DNA from: Enchytraeus crypticus
Lineage: Eukaryota > Annelida > Clitellata > Enchytraeida > Enchytraeidae
Direction of reading: 5' to 3'
Assembly: GCA_905160935.1 (NCBI GenBank)
Contig: CAJHZI010000806.1
Coordinates: 688,501 to 752,500 of the forward strand
Length of the DNA stretch: 64,000 nt
The stretch's first letter is position 1. Each line of letters opens with the position of its first letter. Of the stretch, positions 1 through 10,951 are shown one piece after another. Under the pieces are notes generated by a model. It was given only the letters and a program-made list of their open reading frames with translations. It had not been told where the DNA came from and made no database searches. A program made the position numbers and the translations under genes.

Positions 1-84
1 TTAATTAAACGTTGCTGATCGCAGCAGCGGGTGACATTGCCCTGAATCCACAACTTTTGGCTCCAGCAGTGCCTCTATATAAAA

Positions 85-118
<34 letters not shown>

Positions 119-1180
119 GTTGTTGTTGTTGTTATTTGTGTTGTAGAGCGTAATAACACCAAAATACTGTTAAGATCATTCTATTAATACCATTTCATAT
201 CTTAATTTGAAAACCATGTTAATGCCAGCTTTTAAAAAATAAAATCTAGGTCTAAATACGTAACACTTTGGGCAGGCCTATAGCAAAATGCATCTGTGGC
301 AAAGAAAGAATATTTTAGCACATTAATGAGCGTTGAAACGTGCCGCTATAGTTCATGTATCACGAGAAATGTGTCAAGTGATACTATATAGTAACTCTAT
401 ACGGCTAAATTAATTACAGTGTTTTATAATTAACATTGTAGATGGTTAAATTAGGCCGCTATGCCACTGTATACTTTCGCTATAGTCATGGTTCACTCAT
501 CGTAAGCATATAATATATTATAATGTATAATTCAGGGATATGCGCAACCTTTTCGAGAAGCGGGCCGCTTTCGGATAAGGATATGGGCAGATGTCTAACA
601 ACCAATAATGTTCAAGAGATAACACCATTTCATAGGCTGTTCTTCAAATACAACCCAGTCGTTAACAAGAACAAATAATCTCCTAACTGCTAAATTGAAG
701 TTGGCCTATATATCAATTTTTACAAATAAATTTGCATTTTGGATGACAGTTGCTTGAAATAATAATTTCGTATCAATTAATTCATGTGCTATAGCAAATT
801 TCATAGGTTATACTCGGATAAATTTAAATTGATTTTTATGAAATATTCGGGAGCCTATGCTCTACACATTCAATATTTATTTTTATGAACGATATTAAGG
901 GTATAACCCATATAATAATAAAACAAATTATGAGCAGATGTCTAATAACCAATTAAATTGAAGATATCAACGCACATTTTATTGACTACTTTGTTTTATA
1001 AGGCATATGCTAAGACTAAATTAAATGTTTCATTTGAAAAGCGCTCACATATAGATTATTAACTAATAAATTAAAAACAGGTATAGATAAACATAACTTA
1101 TTTAGATGAAATAATAAAGACTTAAGTACATTGGGTATCAAATTCAATCTGCGGATAGTGATGTATATGTCTTTGCAATG
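1..1180. other. Intergenic AT-rich DNA with an ATT-tailed repeat end
   Basis: I see no gene here. The first 85 bases read, in one frame, like the C-terminal end of a decayed retroelement ORF and run directly into an ATT microsatellite at about 87-118, the usual look of a LINE or SINE 3' tail. The rest is AT-rich and full of stops. Long open frames are absent on both strands. Confidence 0.5.
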
Positions 1181-1275
1181 GATCGAGATCAGTGGAGGAA
1201 GAAGGTTGGACGGACTACTTTAGAGTCCGCAAAGTGACACCAAATGGAGATAGAGGAAGAAGTTATTACATAAAA
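1176..1275 (+). mobile_element. Fragment of a LINE reverse transcriptase C-terminus
   Basis: Around 1180 the plus strand reads MDRDQWR in a short frame. This matches the xDRxxWR signature found just before the stop codon of many non-LTR retrotransposon reverse transcriptases. Nothing else of the element is recognisable, so this is a relic. The 1280-1920 stretch after it shows no gene. Confidence 0.35.
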
Positions 1276-1923
1276 TAATGGATCTACACCAGTGATTAAA
1301 TCACTGAAGTAGAAGTTTAGGATTGCATATGCAAAATTAAAAATGTTATTTTAAATTTGTGGGGCCCATTCGATAACGCCCCTCTCAGGACTTTATTGTA
1401 AAATTTTATTTAAAATCCCTGACAAAGTGTCTTTCATTTATTTAGGATTAATAATTTTCTCACTAACTCTCCCTATTTTATTATTTAAAATGAATATTTA
1501 TCACCCTTGTCAAATTCCTAATTCAGTACATATTTCATGGTCTATATCAATGCTATGCTAAATTTGGGTGCATTGATCGGCCTACTGCAAGGTTATAAAT
1601 TAATTTGTTGTTCTTAAATAAATTTTGAGGTTTAACTGTACAATCTTTCATAAATTCCAAATATACTCTATTTTTATTGCTTAATTCTCCAAGTCAGAAA
1701 TATCAGATTGAAAATATATTGAACTGAAATGACTTCACTAAATATATATAAGAAATTTGAAAAGTGCTGAATTGTATTCGGGCATGTACATGCATTTCAA
1801 CTATATATTAGTCTCAGTGTTGTCAGTTGTCCAATCACTTGTCACAACTAATAATTCATTATAAATAGTAAATAGTAAAGTAAAGTAAATAAATAATATA
1901 GTTATATTTTAATGTGCCTGTAT

Positions 1924-2290
1924 GTCTTCTCTCTTCAGTGCACTGCCAAGTGGCAGGTTCAAGGTACATATTCATACTCAAAGTTCGTTTTCTCGCCCCA
2001 TAGGAGCACTCCTTAGATCAACAAGTTAATCCCTTCACAAAGTCTATGCCTTATCCATACCTTATGTAGCCTATAACTTGGGAAAATTATGGCTTCTGAG
2101 GTGGTTTCCCGTTGCTTCCTCAGTTAGGTGGATTCATTACAACTTAATCCTGGGGGAAAATATTTCATGGTGAGGTGGGTCCCCTGTTGACATCCACAGC
2201 TCCTGCCTTTAGTCGCCACTTACGTACACGCAGCATATTGTTTGCAGTTGTCCTATTCTGCAGTGGTCCAACCACACCCAAGCATAAAAC
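1924..2290 (-). repeat. Dispersed ~360-bp repeat (R360), copy 1
   Basis: This matches 63395-63770 along most of its length in the same orientation, and 12575-12770, 15930-16140 and 26545-26815 in the opposite orientation. Its minus-strand end at about 1940-1956 is a small hairpin (CTGCC, four-base loop, GGCAG) that it shares with the 3' end of the LINE family described at 34446. There are scattered stops and no complete ORF, so it looks like a non-autonomous element or a LINE 3' relic. Confidence 0.6.
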
Positions 2291-2373
2291 GGGGAATCTG
2301 TACACGGTGCCTGTATAAGAATATAATATTCGCCATGTTATTTGCAGAGATTATTGAATCAGATATTTAAAGT

Positions 2374-5263
2374 ATGGCTCTCTGGAGCAAACAGGGATTT
2401 CAGAGAATCCTCCAGGGATGGATTTGTTTGATTGGCATCACAAGTCTCGGCAATACTCTTTCTTGTTTCGTTACCCCTTCATTCATATCTGAAAGACTTT
2501 ACACGGCAGCCGGGAGCCAGGCTAGTGATTTAGCCGCCCGGCTGTTTGGAATGTGGACGCTAGTAACGGCTCTGCTGCGAATTGCTTGTGCTTTCAGCAT
2601 CTTTAATAGGTATGTCATCTTTAAATATTATTATTATTAATTATAAAGTACTATAAGTAATTATTATTTATAATAATTATTATTAAAATAATAATAATAA
2701 TAATAATAACATTAGTATTAGTAATACTATTATTATAAAAATATGCATTAGATAGACAAATATAATTATGAAATCAATATGCATTAAACAAACAAATGCG
2801 CATTACATTAGTAGCACGTTAATCAATATTGAGCATTTCTCGGTCTTCATAAAAATGTCCAAATTTGCGACAGTTTGCGTCAATGTTAATAGGTATGTCA
2901 TCTTTAAATGTATCTAGATTGTTATATGGTATAGATAGATTTGCCTTTAATGATTATGACTTCATAACTTATGTGATATTAAATGCAGAGCACTACTAAA
3001 CTACTGTGAGAATTTTTAAAATCATTATTTATATTATTTGCTTTTGCATTGCTATGACAGCTGATGTGAAGCACTTGTCTGCGGTTGTCAGAGAGAAAGA
3101 GACGAAAGAGAAAGAGACGAAAGAGAGAGAGAGAGGGAGAGAGAGAGAGAGGGAGAGAGAGAGAGAGAGCGAGAGAGGGAGAGAGAGAATAGAGAGAGAC
3201 ACAATTAAAGAGAGTATGTCAGTTTATAAACCTTCAACGAGTGATTGGCTTTGCTCTAATAAATTGAAAATATTGAAAATAACAGTATAATAATAATATA
3301 TTCATTTATTTTCGTTCAATCTGACAACCACAGAAAGTTACAGCACAGAAATTCCAACAGACACAGCATAACAAATTACAGATATAGCAAAAACAGTTAA
3401 TAGGCTAGATATAAGAGAGCTAAAACTAAAAATTGTTTTCGCTAACATTTACCACATGAATATTACAACATTACATAAATCAATGGCTTATACTATTCAT
3501 AATTGCCATATAGGGCGTAGTGTACTATGAGTAAAGAAGAATCTTTTAGTATTCATTAAATTAATAGCATCATCTAGAATCATACGAATAATGAAATTTT
3601 ATCGCTCAGGCTGCTTCGTTTTATGAGAAGGGAAAAGCATTTCTTAGCAGTATTTCTTCGGGTTGGGTAATTATGATTATTTGTGGAGGTAACAAATGCG
3701 CCAGTAAATGTGCAGGGTTGTTACAGATTGCCCTGAAAAGATTATTGTCAGCAGAGTTACATAGATCCTCAAAATTAGACTCGTTACAGTAGAATCCAGC
3801 TCTCCTTGCCTTCTTTAAAAAGTTTTCAAGACGAGTTCTTTCTTCAGCATTTGTAAAGCCCCACCAAAACTGGGCGGCGTACAGTGTCATTAACATAAAT
3901 TAATTATTTAACTATTTGACTATTTGTTTAAATTGTTGTAATACTGCATTAATTAATCAGAGTAATCTAGTAGTGTTTCTATTCTTAATATCATACAGTT
4001 TTAATAATAGTATATTTATATAAAAATGTGTAACATAAAATATAATTTAATACACTCATTGGATGGTTTAATGGATAGCTCGCCAGCCTGTGACGCTGGA
4101 GGCCATAGGTTTGAATCCCTGTCGGACCATCTCAGACCATCCCTTGTGATGCACAAGCTGACTTTAAACTATTTAACTGATTTTTACAAAAAATGTTAGT
4201 ATTTGAAATTTGCTATAGGGTAGAATTAATATATTATTCAAATCAAAATGTATTGCAGTTTTATTACAGATTTTAACAACTCAAGGACATATAATGTTCC
4301 GTTCTCTTGTATTTCTTTGTATTGTACCGTTCTCTTGTATGTTTATTTCTTTGTATTGTACCGTTCTCTTGTATTTGTATTTATTTATATTGTGCCATTC
4401 TTTTGTATTTGTATTTCTTTGTATTCTATTGTTCTCTTGTATTTGTATTTCTTTGGGTTTGTGTAGCGGATGATTTGGAAAAGGGACAGGTGAAGGGTTA
4501 ACTACAGCTGGGAAGAAAACATGCTGAAAAGAGCAGAGGACATACCGTTCTCTTATGATTGTGTGTTCTCTTGCTATAGTGTTCGTATTGTTCTGTTGTT
4601 TCAGAGCATTATACCACCTGATATTAATATGTTATTCTAACCATGCTGTATTGCAGTTTGAATACGGATCTCAACAACCTAAAGAGCACGTCGTTCTCTT
4701 GTTATAGTTTTCGTATTGTTTGGTTGTTTCAGAGCATTATACCATCTGATATTAATGTGTTACTCTAACCATGGTGTATTGCAGTTCGAAGGGATATGCC
4801 GTTCTCTTGTTGTAGTATTCGTATATTGTTCTGTTGTTTCAGAGCATTATACCACCTGATATTATATGTTATTCTAACCATGGTGTATTGCAGTTCCGAA
4901 GAACACGCCATTTTCCTGTTATATGTTGTTCGTATATTGTTCGGTTGTTTCAGAGCATTATACCACCTCACCTTTCTCTCATTTCTCCTGGCTCTGCTAC
5001 ATTTCTCCAGCGAGGCGTTCTACTACAAGACCGCTCCCGTCACAGTGGGAGTCATTTTTCCGTTCATCGCCTCCACTGTCTCCCTGCTCCTCATGATCAT
5101 CGGCTACTGGATCGTTAACGAGTCGGATTTGTTTAGCGATGGATCTGGAAAAAGGGACAAGTGGAGGGCTAACTACAGCAGGGAAGAAAATATGCCGAAG
5201 AGAGTAGAGGACATTAGGTTGCCTCCTTCGTTTTCTTCTAAACGATCGAAGAAGGATTCTTGA
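2374..5263 (+). CDS. ERG28: ERG28 homologue, ER sterol-biosynthesis scaffold (2 exons)
   Basis: Exon 1 is 2374-2609 and exon 2 is 4954-5263, stop TGA. Splicing joins AG to AGC and gives 181 residues with no frame break. Erg28 is an ER membrane protein that tethers the sterol C-4 demethylation enzymes. Residues about 13-33, 55-77, 80-103 and 105-133 are hydrophobic and fit the family's four membrane segments. Family-typical blocks are visible: GNTLSCF near residue 26, FGMWTL near 58, and ALYHLTF followed by FLLALLHFSSE near 80-99. The tail after residue 133 is long and charged, about 40 residues more than I expect for vertebrate Erg28. It ends KKDS, a KKXX-type ER-retrieval signal. The start is the first ATG and matches the family N-terminus. 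The intron is odd: it duplicates both splice sites (see findings). The gene is convergent with G0. Confidence 0.9.
3091..3190. repeat. GA microsatellite
   Basis: This is an imperfect GA run interrupted by GGGA and GACGAAA units. It lies inside the ERG28 intron. The 94-codon ORF across it is a low-complexity artefact. Confidence 0.9.
4061..4131 (+). repeat. tRNA-like sequence, probable SINE head or tRNA relic
   Basis: The A-box-like TGGTTTAATGGATAGC and a B-box-like GGTTTGAATCC are spaced as in a tRNA. An acceptor-like GATGGT (4062-4067) pairs with ACCATC (4126-4131), and an anticodon-like stem CCAGC/GCTGG surrounds a seven-base loop. The T stem does not pair well with a normal seven-base loop. 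A functional tRNA gene is therefore unlikely, and a tRNA-derived SINE head is the better reading. Confidence 0.4.
4290..4460 (+). repeat. Tandem repeat, TCTTGTATTTCTTTGTATTG-like units
   Basis: About five imperfect copies of a roughly 30-36 bp unit, each beginning CCGTTCTCTTGTAT, run up to a decayed copy of ERG28 exon 2. Short ORFs in two frames here are translations of the repeat. Confidence 0.75.
4461..4548 (+). pseudogene. Decayed duplicate of the ERG28 exon 2 coding tail
   Basis: The sequence from GATTTGGAAAAGGGACAGG to GCAGAGGACATAC aligns with 5136-5215 of the true exon 2 (GATCTGGAAAAAGGGACAAG to GTAGAGGACATTA) at roughly 80 percent by eye. It has frame damage and lacks the transmembrane part of the exon. 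It is evidence for an old tandem duplication of the terminal exon followed by internal loss. Confidence 0.7.
4580..4966 (+). repeat. Tandem array of ERG28 exon 2 splice-acceptor copies
   Basis: The string GTTGTTTCAGAGCATTATAC occurs four times, with its acceptor AG ending at 4604, 4732, 4842 and 4953. The spacing is 128, 110 and 111 bp. Only the last copy continues into the open ERG28 reading frame. The earlier copies diverge into GATATTA a few codons later. Confidence 0.85.
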
Positions 5264-5399
5264 GTTGTCGATATGCTTAGACAATTGACTAACATCATCA
5301 TCTTCTTGTAAACTGGTTGTTTGATAAATTTGTTTGTTTGAGGTTTAAGTTCTATGATACCACCAATTGATATCAGTTTGGTGTTGTGAAATATTTGCA

Positions 5400-5405
5400 A
5401 ATAAA
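5400..5405 (+). terminator. Likely polyadenylation signal of ERG28
   Basis: AATAAA lies about 137 nt after the ERG28 stop codon. A second AATAAA at 5735-5740 could serve a longer transcript. Confidence 0.5.
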
Positions 5406-5479
5406 TATATTTATTGGTAAATTGTTGTTCTTTTAGCTTTGCAAGAGTATTTTGGAGTTATAGCGTAATATTTCTAATC

Positions 5480-6080
5480 TTAGTTGTCTTGTTGATATGA
5501 ATGAGAAATGGTATTTTACAAAAGTATTGGGAATGAGGCTTGAAGAAAAGGGAGTCATGCATATATTTAGTCCGGTTTAAGATGAAGATAGTTGTCGAAT
5601 AGTTATATTATAGTATTAGGGAGCTGCCTGAAAGCAGGTGCTTAATTAGATTGCTTCTGTTAACTACTGTATTACACTGATTGAGGTGTTGGATCTAAGA
5701 GACTGTAACAATAATTAAATGCAGTTGTTTTATAAATAAAATGTTTCAAAGAAACTGGTGTTTATTATGCAAGACATTGTTTGTTGTAGTTTTAATAGGC
5801 CTATTGAAGAATGATTTTATGGTTGTTTGAAATTTATTTATTTCTAACTACTACACTTTACAAAATAACAACAATAGACAATAAACTGAGACAGTGAGCA
5901 ATGGTTTGTGGCATCCTGAGGAGCCCTAGGGCTTTCGAGCAGGACACCAACATATGGTATAATAAAAAAAATAAAATGGTGTAATATAAAAAAGAAATAG
6001 CAATATCTTCCGTCGTCGTCTCGAAGTACACGCTGTTCATTAGTTGCAGTGTTTGGTTACAATATTTTGACTGATTTTCT
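5480..6080. other. Intergenic, no gene seen
   Basis: AT-rich sequence with only short frames on both strands. It holds one TAGGCCTA 8-mer at 5796. I recognise no repeat family here. Confidence 0.5.
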
Positions 6081-6084
6081 AGAT

Positions 6085-6200
6085 TTTGAAATTTGCATAT
6101 CTTTTAGACCTAATTTTTGCTCATCGGCTTGGATTTGCCTCAATAGTGCTCGATGTTGTCACTGACGACAGTAGCACTTTAATTGTTATTATGTTTGTTA
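6085..6200 (+). mobile_element. 3' end of a CR1-like LINE, fragment
   Basis: This matches the 3' ends at 62850-62975, 20388-20490 and, inverted, 39216-39310. The common text includes TCGGCTTGGATT, AATAGTGCTCGATGTTGTC and GACAGTAGCAC, followed by a TTG/ATT-rich tail. Only the tail of the element is present. Confidence 0.65.
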
Positions 6201-6795
6201 TGTTACAGGTAGGCTTTTCTGTAGCATTTTAGCACACCACTTGTTTATGAATTCATTCTTAAGGATACTGAAGAATGCTTCTGCTGAAATATTTGATTTA
6301 CCACTCTGAGAACTTTTGTTAATTGAATTAAATTAATGCAATATCATGTTACAGTGAATTGTAGCTTAAGTCCATTATATATTCGGTTAAGTGTAGATTG
6401 AATATTTCTGAAACCTACTAGATTAAATAATTTCTAAAAATCAACGGAGTATTAATTGAAAATAAAAGAACTGAAATAACGTTTCTGTCATAACGAATTA
6501 TCTACTATTTGAGGTTCCAGCCCGCTCTTCTTAACTAGATCACTTGTATTTACTATAGTGTTCAAAGTATTTTCTTGTTTGTTTCAGTTTTTAGTTGTTT
6601 GTTTAGCGCGTTTTGCTCTGCTTGTAGAGACTATTGTAGCGTTTAAAGGTATTATTCACCCGTATGTTGTGCTGCCTGTTTGATTATGTATCCTTTGGAT
6701 ATTTCTGAGTGAACTGTATTTCACGTAGATTAGTGGAATGACTTGAGTGGACTATTCTTATAGGTAGGAAACCGTTGTTTAGATTCCTAGCTAAT

Positions 6796-6935
6796 GGTTG
6801 GAGCTAGTGGCGATGTCGGTAAGATACTCGATCCCGGATCAGTATGTGCGGGGTTCAAATCCTGGGCCCGCTCGTCACTGACATCGCTTTCTAGTGAGGA
6901 AACTGACGTTAACATTAGCTTTTTTGCCAAGCAAG
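6796..6935 (+). repeat. tRNA-derived SINE (SINE-1), copy 1
   Basis: A tRNA-like head holds the B box GGTTCAAATCC at 6852-6862. An 8-bp acceptor-like pair, GCGATGTC (6810-6817) and GACATCGC (6880-6887), brackets it. A tail GAGGAAACTGACGTTAACAT follows. Near copies on the minus strand lie at about 14465-14585, 43205-43350, 45590-45715 and 50833-50975. The 94-codon ORF across it is not a gene. The stretch 6940-7400 after it shows nothing I can name. Confidence 0.75.
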
Positions 6936-7408
6936 CAATCTCTGACAGTATTCCTAGTTGTAGAGAACCTTGTTTTAAATTTTGTCAATTCTTAGTATTT
7001 GTAGTACTGTATAAATCATGTCTACCATTCGAAGAACTGCAGATATGGCCATTAACTCGAGAAATTGTTTATTCATAAGTTTTCTTTAGTATTAACGTGA
7101 AATTATTCCATCGTCTGTGTGAAGGTTTTCATATCTATGTGTTTCATCATGTATTTTGTTGATTTAAGTGATCGTTCACTACAGAATAAAAATGAAATAC
7201 ATCACATTCTACCGTACGTTTGTGAGATGACTGTGACATGCTGAAGTTAATATATTACATGTATATCTCTCTACCTGTGACTGGTGTAGTACTTTTACGT
7301 AATGAACTAACGAACTACTTTAAGATCTTCTTAGTATGCATATCCACTAGACGTTCACAAGTACATGGTATTCACAAGTATACTATATGATTAGAAGACA
7401 TTCAGTAT

Positions 7409-7409
<1 letters not shown>

Positions 7410-7480
<71 letters not shown>

Positions 7481-7530
7481 AGAGAGGTAGAGAAGAGAAA
7501 GGAGAGAGAGAGAGAGAGATAGAGAGAGCG
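7410..7530. repeat. GA microsatellite
   Basis: A long imperfect GA tract with GAAGAG interruptions. It lies in the intergenic region downstream of both ERG28 and G0. Confidence 0.9.
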
Positions 7531-7554
7531 TTTTCATCTCTACGTCTTGTAACC

Positions 7555-8230
7555 ACGCGACTGAACTCTGAAAGAAGCTAAAGCCAAGTTAAACTTAAAA
7601 AAGCTTAACTTATCACTAAAGCCTATAAGCTTATAACTTATGCGAAATAAAGCTTTTAATTAACTTATGTCAAATAAAGCTGTAACTTATGCAAAATAAA
7701 GCTTGAAAGCTTATAATTTATGCCAAACAAAGCTTATAACGAATGCCAAATAAAGCTTATAACGAATGCCAAATAAAGCTTATAACGAATGCCAAATAAA
7801 GCTAATAACGTACGTCAAACAAAGCTTATAACCTATGTCAAACAAAGCTTATAACCTATGTCAAACAAAGCTTATAACCTATGTCAAACAAAGCTTATAA
7901 CCTATGTCAAACAAAGCTTATAACCTATGTCAAACAAAGCTTATAACCTATGTCAAACAAAGCTTATAACCTATCAAACAAAGCTTATAACCTATGTCAA
8001 ACAAAGCTTATAACCTATGTCAAACAAAGCTTATAACCTATGTCAAACAAAGCTTATAGCTTATGCCAAATAAATCTTTTAACCTCTGCCAAATAAAGCT
8101 TATAATCTATGCCAATAAATCTTTAACTTGTGCCAATATAGCTTATGACATATGCCAAACAAAGCTTATAACCTATATCAAATAAAGCAACCACATTACT
8201 GAACTCTAAAAGAGGCTAAGGCCAATTTTA
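7555..8230. repeat. 23-bp minisatellite flanked by direct repeats
   Basis: About 25 units of a 23-bp repeat lie here. The core is GCTTATAACCTATGTCAAAC plus AAA. It is near perfect over about 7810-8060 and degenerate outside that. One unit near 7970 lacks two bases. The array is bracketed by related sequences at 7556-7596 and 8195-8228 (ACTGAACTCT, then AGAAGCTAAAGCCAAGTT or AGAGGCTAAGGCCAATTT). It lies just downstream of the G0 stop codon and could form part of its 3' UTR. Confidence 0.85.
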
Positions 8231-8260
8231 GCGTCAGTTTCTTGCTCAAGTAGCTTGTCA

Positions 8261-10837
8261 CTAGACTGTGACATCAGCCACCCACTGCCACAGATCAACC
8301 CCGGTCTTGATGAAGCTCTCTGTGTGCAGAAGATCAAAGTCAGAGAGGGGGCAGCACTGTCTGGTACCCTCGTCATACTCCACTCCCCCGCACTCGGCTC
8401 TTGCGCGGAGGCAGGTACCCAGGCAGTCTATGCGGCTTCTCATGACCCCGCACCCAAAGCTAGTCACGCCACGCGTCACATTCCTTGCTGTCCTTCTGAA
8501 GTCTCCGACTAAACAGAAATATGATAATAATAAAGGTTTAACGTCCGTTTCCTCATCCAGGGATGATGTCAGGGACGTCAATATGAAGCTGTGTGTAGAA
8601 CAGCGTTTAGCAAACACATTTCAGTGAGTATTGAAAGTGAAAGGTTTAGCGAAGAGATCTGACAGAAATATTTACGGACAGTTTGTTTTAATAATAATAA
8701 TAGTAATAAAATAGCAAAGGTGTAAAGTCTGTTTCCTCAGCCAAGTATGACGTCAGGGACATCTTCAACAGCAAACATCGCTACAGATCAATTCACCCAG
8801 ACCAATCTGCAAAAGAAGAGTGCTGAGGAGAAGTAGAATTTTGCTTGAATTTTGCTAAAAACTCTGCTGACTATATTATGACTAATATTAATTAACCTAC
8901 TTGTGATATCGACTCGCATGGCTTCTGATTGATTATTTAGTTAATTTATTGTTTGATTGACTGTTTATTTGATTGATTGGTTGATAAATTGATTGCTTGA
9001 TTGATTGTTTGATTTATCTACTGATTGATTGATTGGTTCATCGACGGAGGAATGAATCCTACCATTCGGATTTGATTCACTCTTGTAACTTTGAATGCTC
9101 ATCACAGTCGCGTCATTTGCCGACATTTCTGTTAGATAAACCAACATCTTGTTTCCCGCGGTGTTTTTTAGATTATAATAACTGACTCCGTTCGGAAGTC
9201 TATAGACTGCTCCGGAATAGCTTGATCCATAGAACCGAGTCCAGTTAAAACCCTGGAGAAGTTTACCGTTCAGTTGTAACTCATTTACGTCTCCCGAAGG
9301 GACAATCAGCGTCAGGAAGTGCCCGTTGTATGGTTCGTCCTTAGCACTCATTGTACTGAAGCTATATTCGCAGTCCCCCAGAGATTCTGGTTTCAGCATA
9401 ACCATGAAGGCGTCACCGGAAACATATTGAGCCTGAATCAGATTCAGCTTGCCAAATGCTGCAACTTGTGTTTTCTTGCTGGTGGTGATTGAGTAAAAAT
9501 GTTTACTGGGTAAAGAAAATTGTTGCGTTTGTACTGCATTTATAACAGGAGGAGGTAATATTTGAGATCCAAACTCGTCTGTTATGTAACATTCTGTGCC
9601 GTTTTCTAAAGCTTAAAAGACAACAATATGAAAACATATTCAATTACTGCATTAAACAATACTATATTATTTTATATTTCCTGATTTTAAAAAAGTAAAG
9701 TAATAAATGTCTACGAAAATTGTACATTATATTTCCTACTTATTTCAATATAAATTCTCCTATTCCCTGGCAAGTTAATTATCGAAAAATAAAAAATAAG
9801 TTCAAGAGAAATATTTACTAGTTAACATAGGCCTAACAAATATTATTGATATTTATTAATAAATAAATATTATTGGTATTTATTAATAAATAAATTAAGT
9901 ATTACTGATATTTATTATTAAATATAATAAGCATTAGCCTACTAAGATCTTTTAGTAAGTAGGCCTATTACTTTAGCCTTATATACACTGAGTAGCAGTT
10001 TCTTATTTCCTTGGATAAAATTCAATTATGACAAAAGTCAAAAAAATCTACAAATATCTCAAATTATATCTACTATATATTAAATAACTGAATTTTGAAT
10101 TAAATTGTTTAATCTGAACTAGTAAATTACTAGTAGGATTACCTGATTAAAATTGCGCCTAAATAGGCCTAGGCCTGTTTTTAAACCTAAATATTTTCAA
10201 ATTCATATGTACCTTAAGCATACAACGAACCTATAAAGATCTGGTTAGCGAAAGAATACAAGAAAATGAAAGCATACATTCAGAGAAACTTGCCTGAAGT
10301 AAACCTACATTGCCGTTTTCACTAATGGACACATTGGACTTTCATGTAGACCTATTATATAGAATTTAGACCTATCTATCTTTTAACAAAAGGTCTAAGG
10401 AAAGACAAACAGATAAAGATAGTGACAACTTTGGTTTTGACCATGCCATTATATGGATGTGAAGCATGGACCTTATGGAAGGAAGATATTAGGAAACTGG
10501 AGGCATTTGAAATGTTGGTTTAGAGAAGAATGGAGAGGATTAGCTGGACTCCAAAGGTTACAAATGAGGAAGTTCTAGAAAGAGTTGGTACCGATAGACA
10601 ATTGATAAATGTATTAAGAAATAGGAAGAAAAGTTGGATAGGACACTTTCCAAGGGGAGAAGGTCAATTTATAAAGGTCATAGAAGGTGGAATGGAAGGA
10701 AAAAGAGGCAGGGGCAGGCCAAGGTTAGGTATGTTAGATGATTTAAAGACCCACTCATATGTGGAAATGAAGAGGAAAGCGAAGGACAGAGAAGAGTGGA
10801 GACGTTATATACCATGGACCTGCCAGTAGAAAGTGGA

Positions 10838-10874
<37 letters not shown>

Positions 10875-10918
10875 TGAGAGAGAGAGAGAGGAAGAGAGAG
10901 AGAGAGAGAGAGAGAGGA

Positions 10919-10951
<33 letters not shown>

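Larger units (their letters stand above)
2640..4290. other. ERG28 intron, 5' part: microsatellites and relics
   Basis: This part contains ATT-type repeats (2626-2720), a second copy of the exon 1 donor region (2886-2909), a GA tract (about 3091-3190) and AT-rich unique DNA. A 91-codon minus-strand frame at 3621-3896 has no family I recognise and is not claimed as a gene. Confidence 0.5.

Noticed and set aside
3006..3290. 94-codon ORF rich in ERERER
   Set aside because: It is a translation of the GA microsatellite, with no start context or homologous domain.
4061..4131. Functional tRNA gene
   Set aside because: The A and B boxes and acceptor pairing are present, but the T stem fails to pair. 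More likely a SINE head or tRNA relic.
7555..8230. CRISPR-like array
   Set aside because: The units are directly contiguous with no unique spacers. This is a eukaryotic minisatellite.
8268..8627. 119-codon plus-strand ORF
   Set aside because: It is the antisense shadow of G0 exon 6, which has matched splice phases and the conserved Cys pattern.
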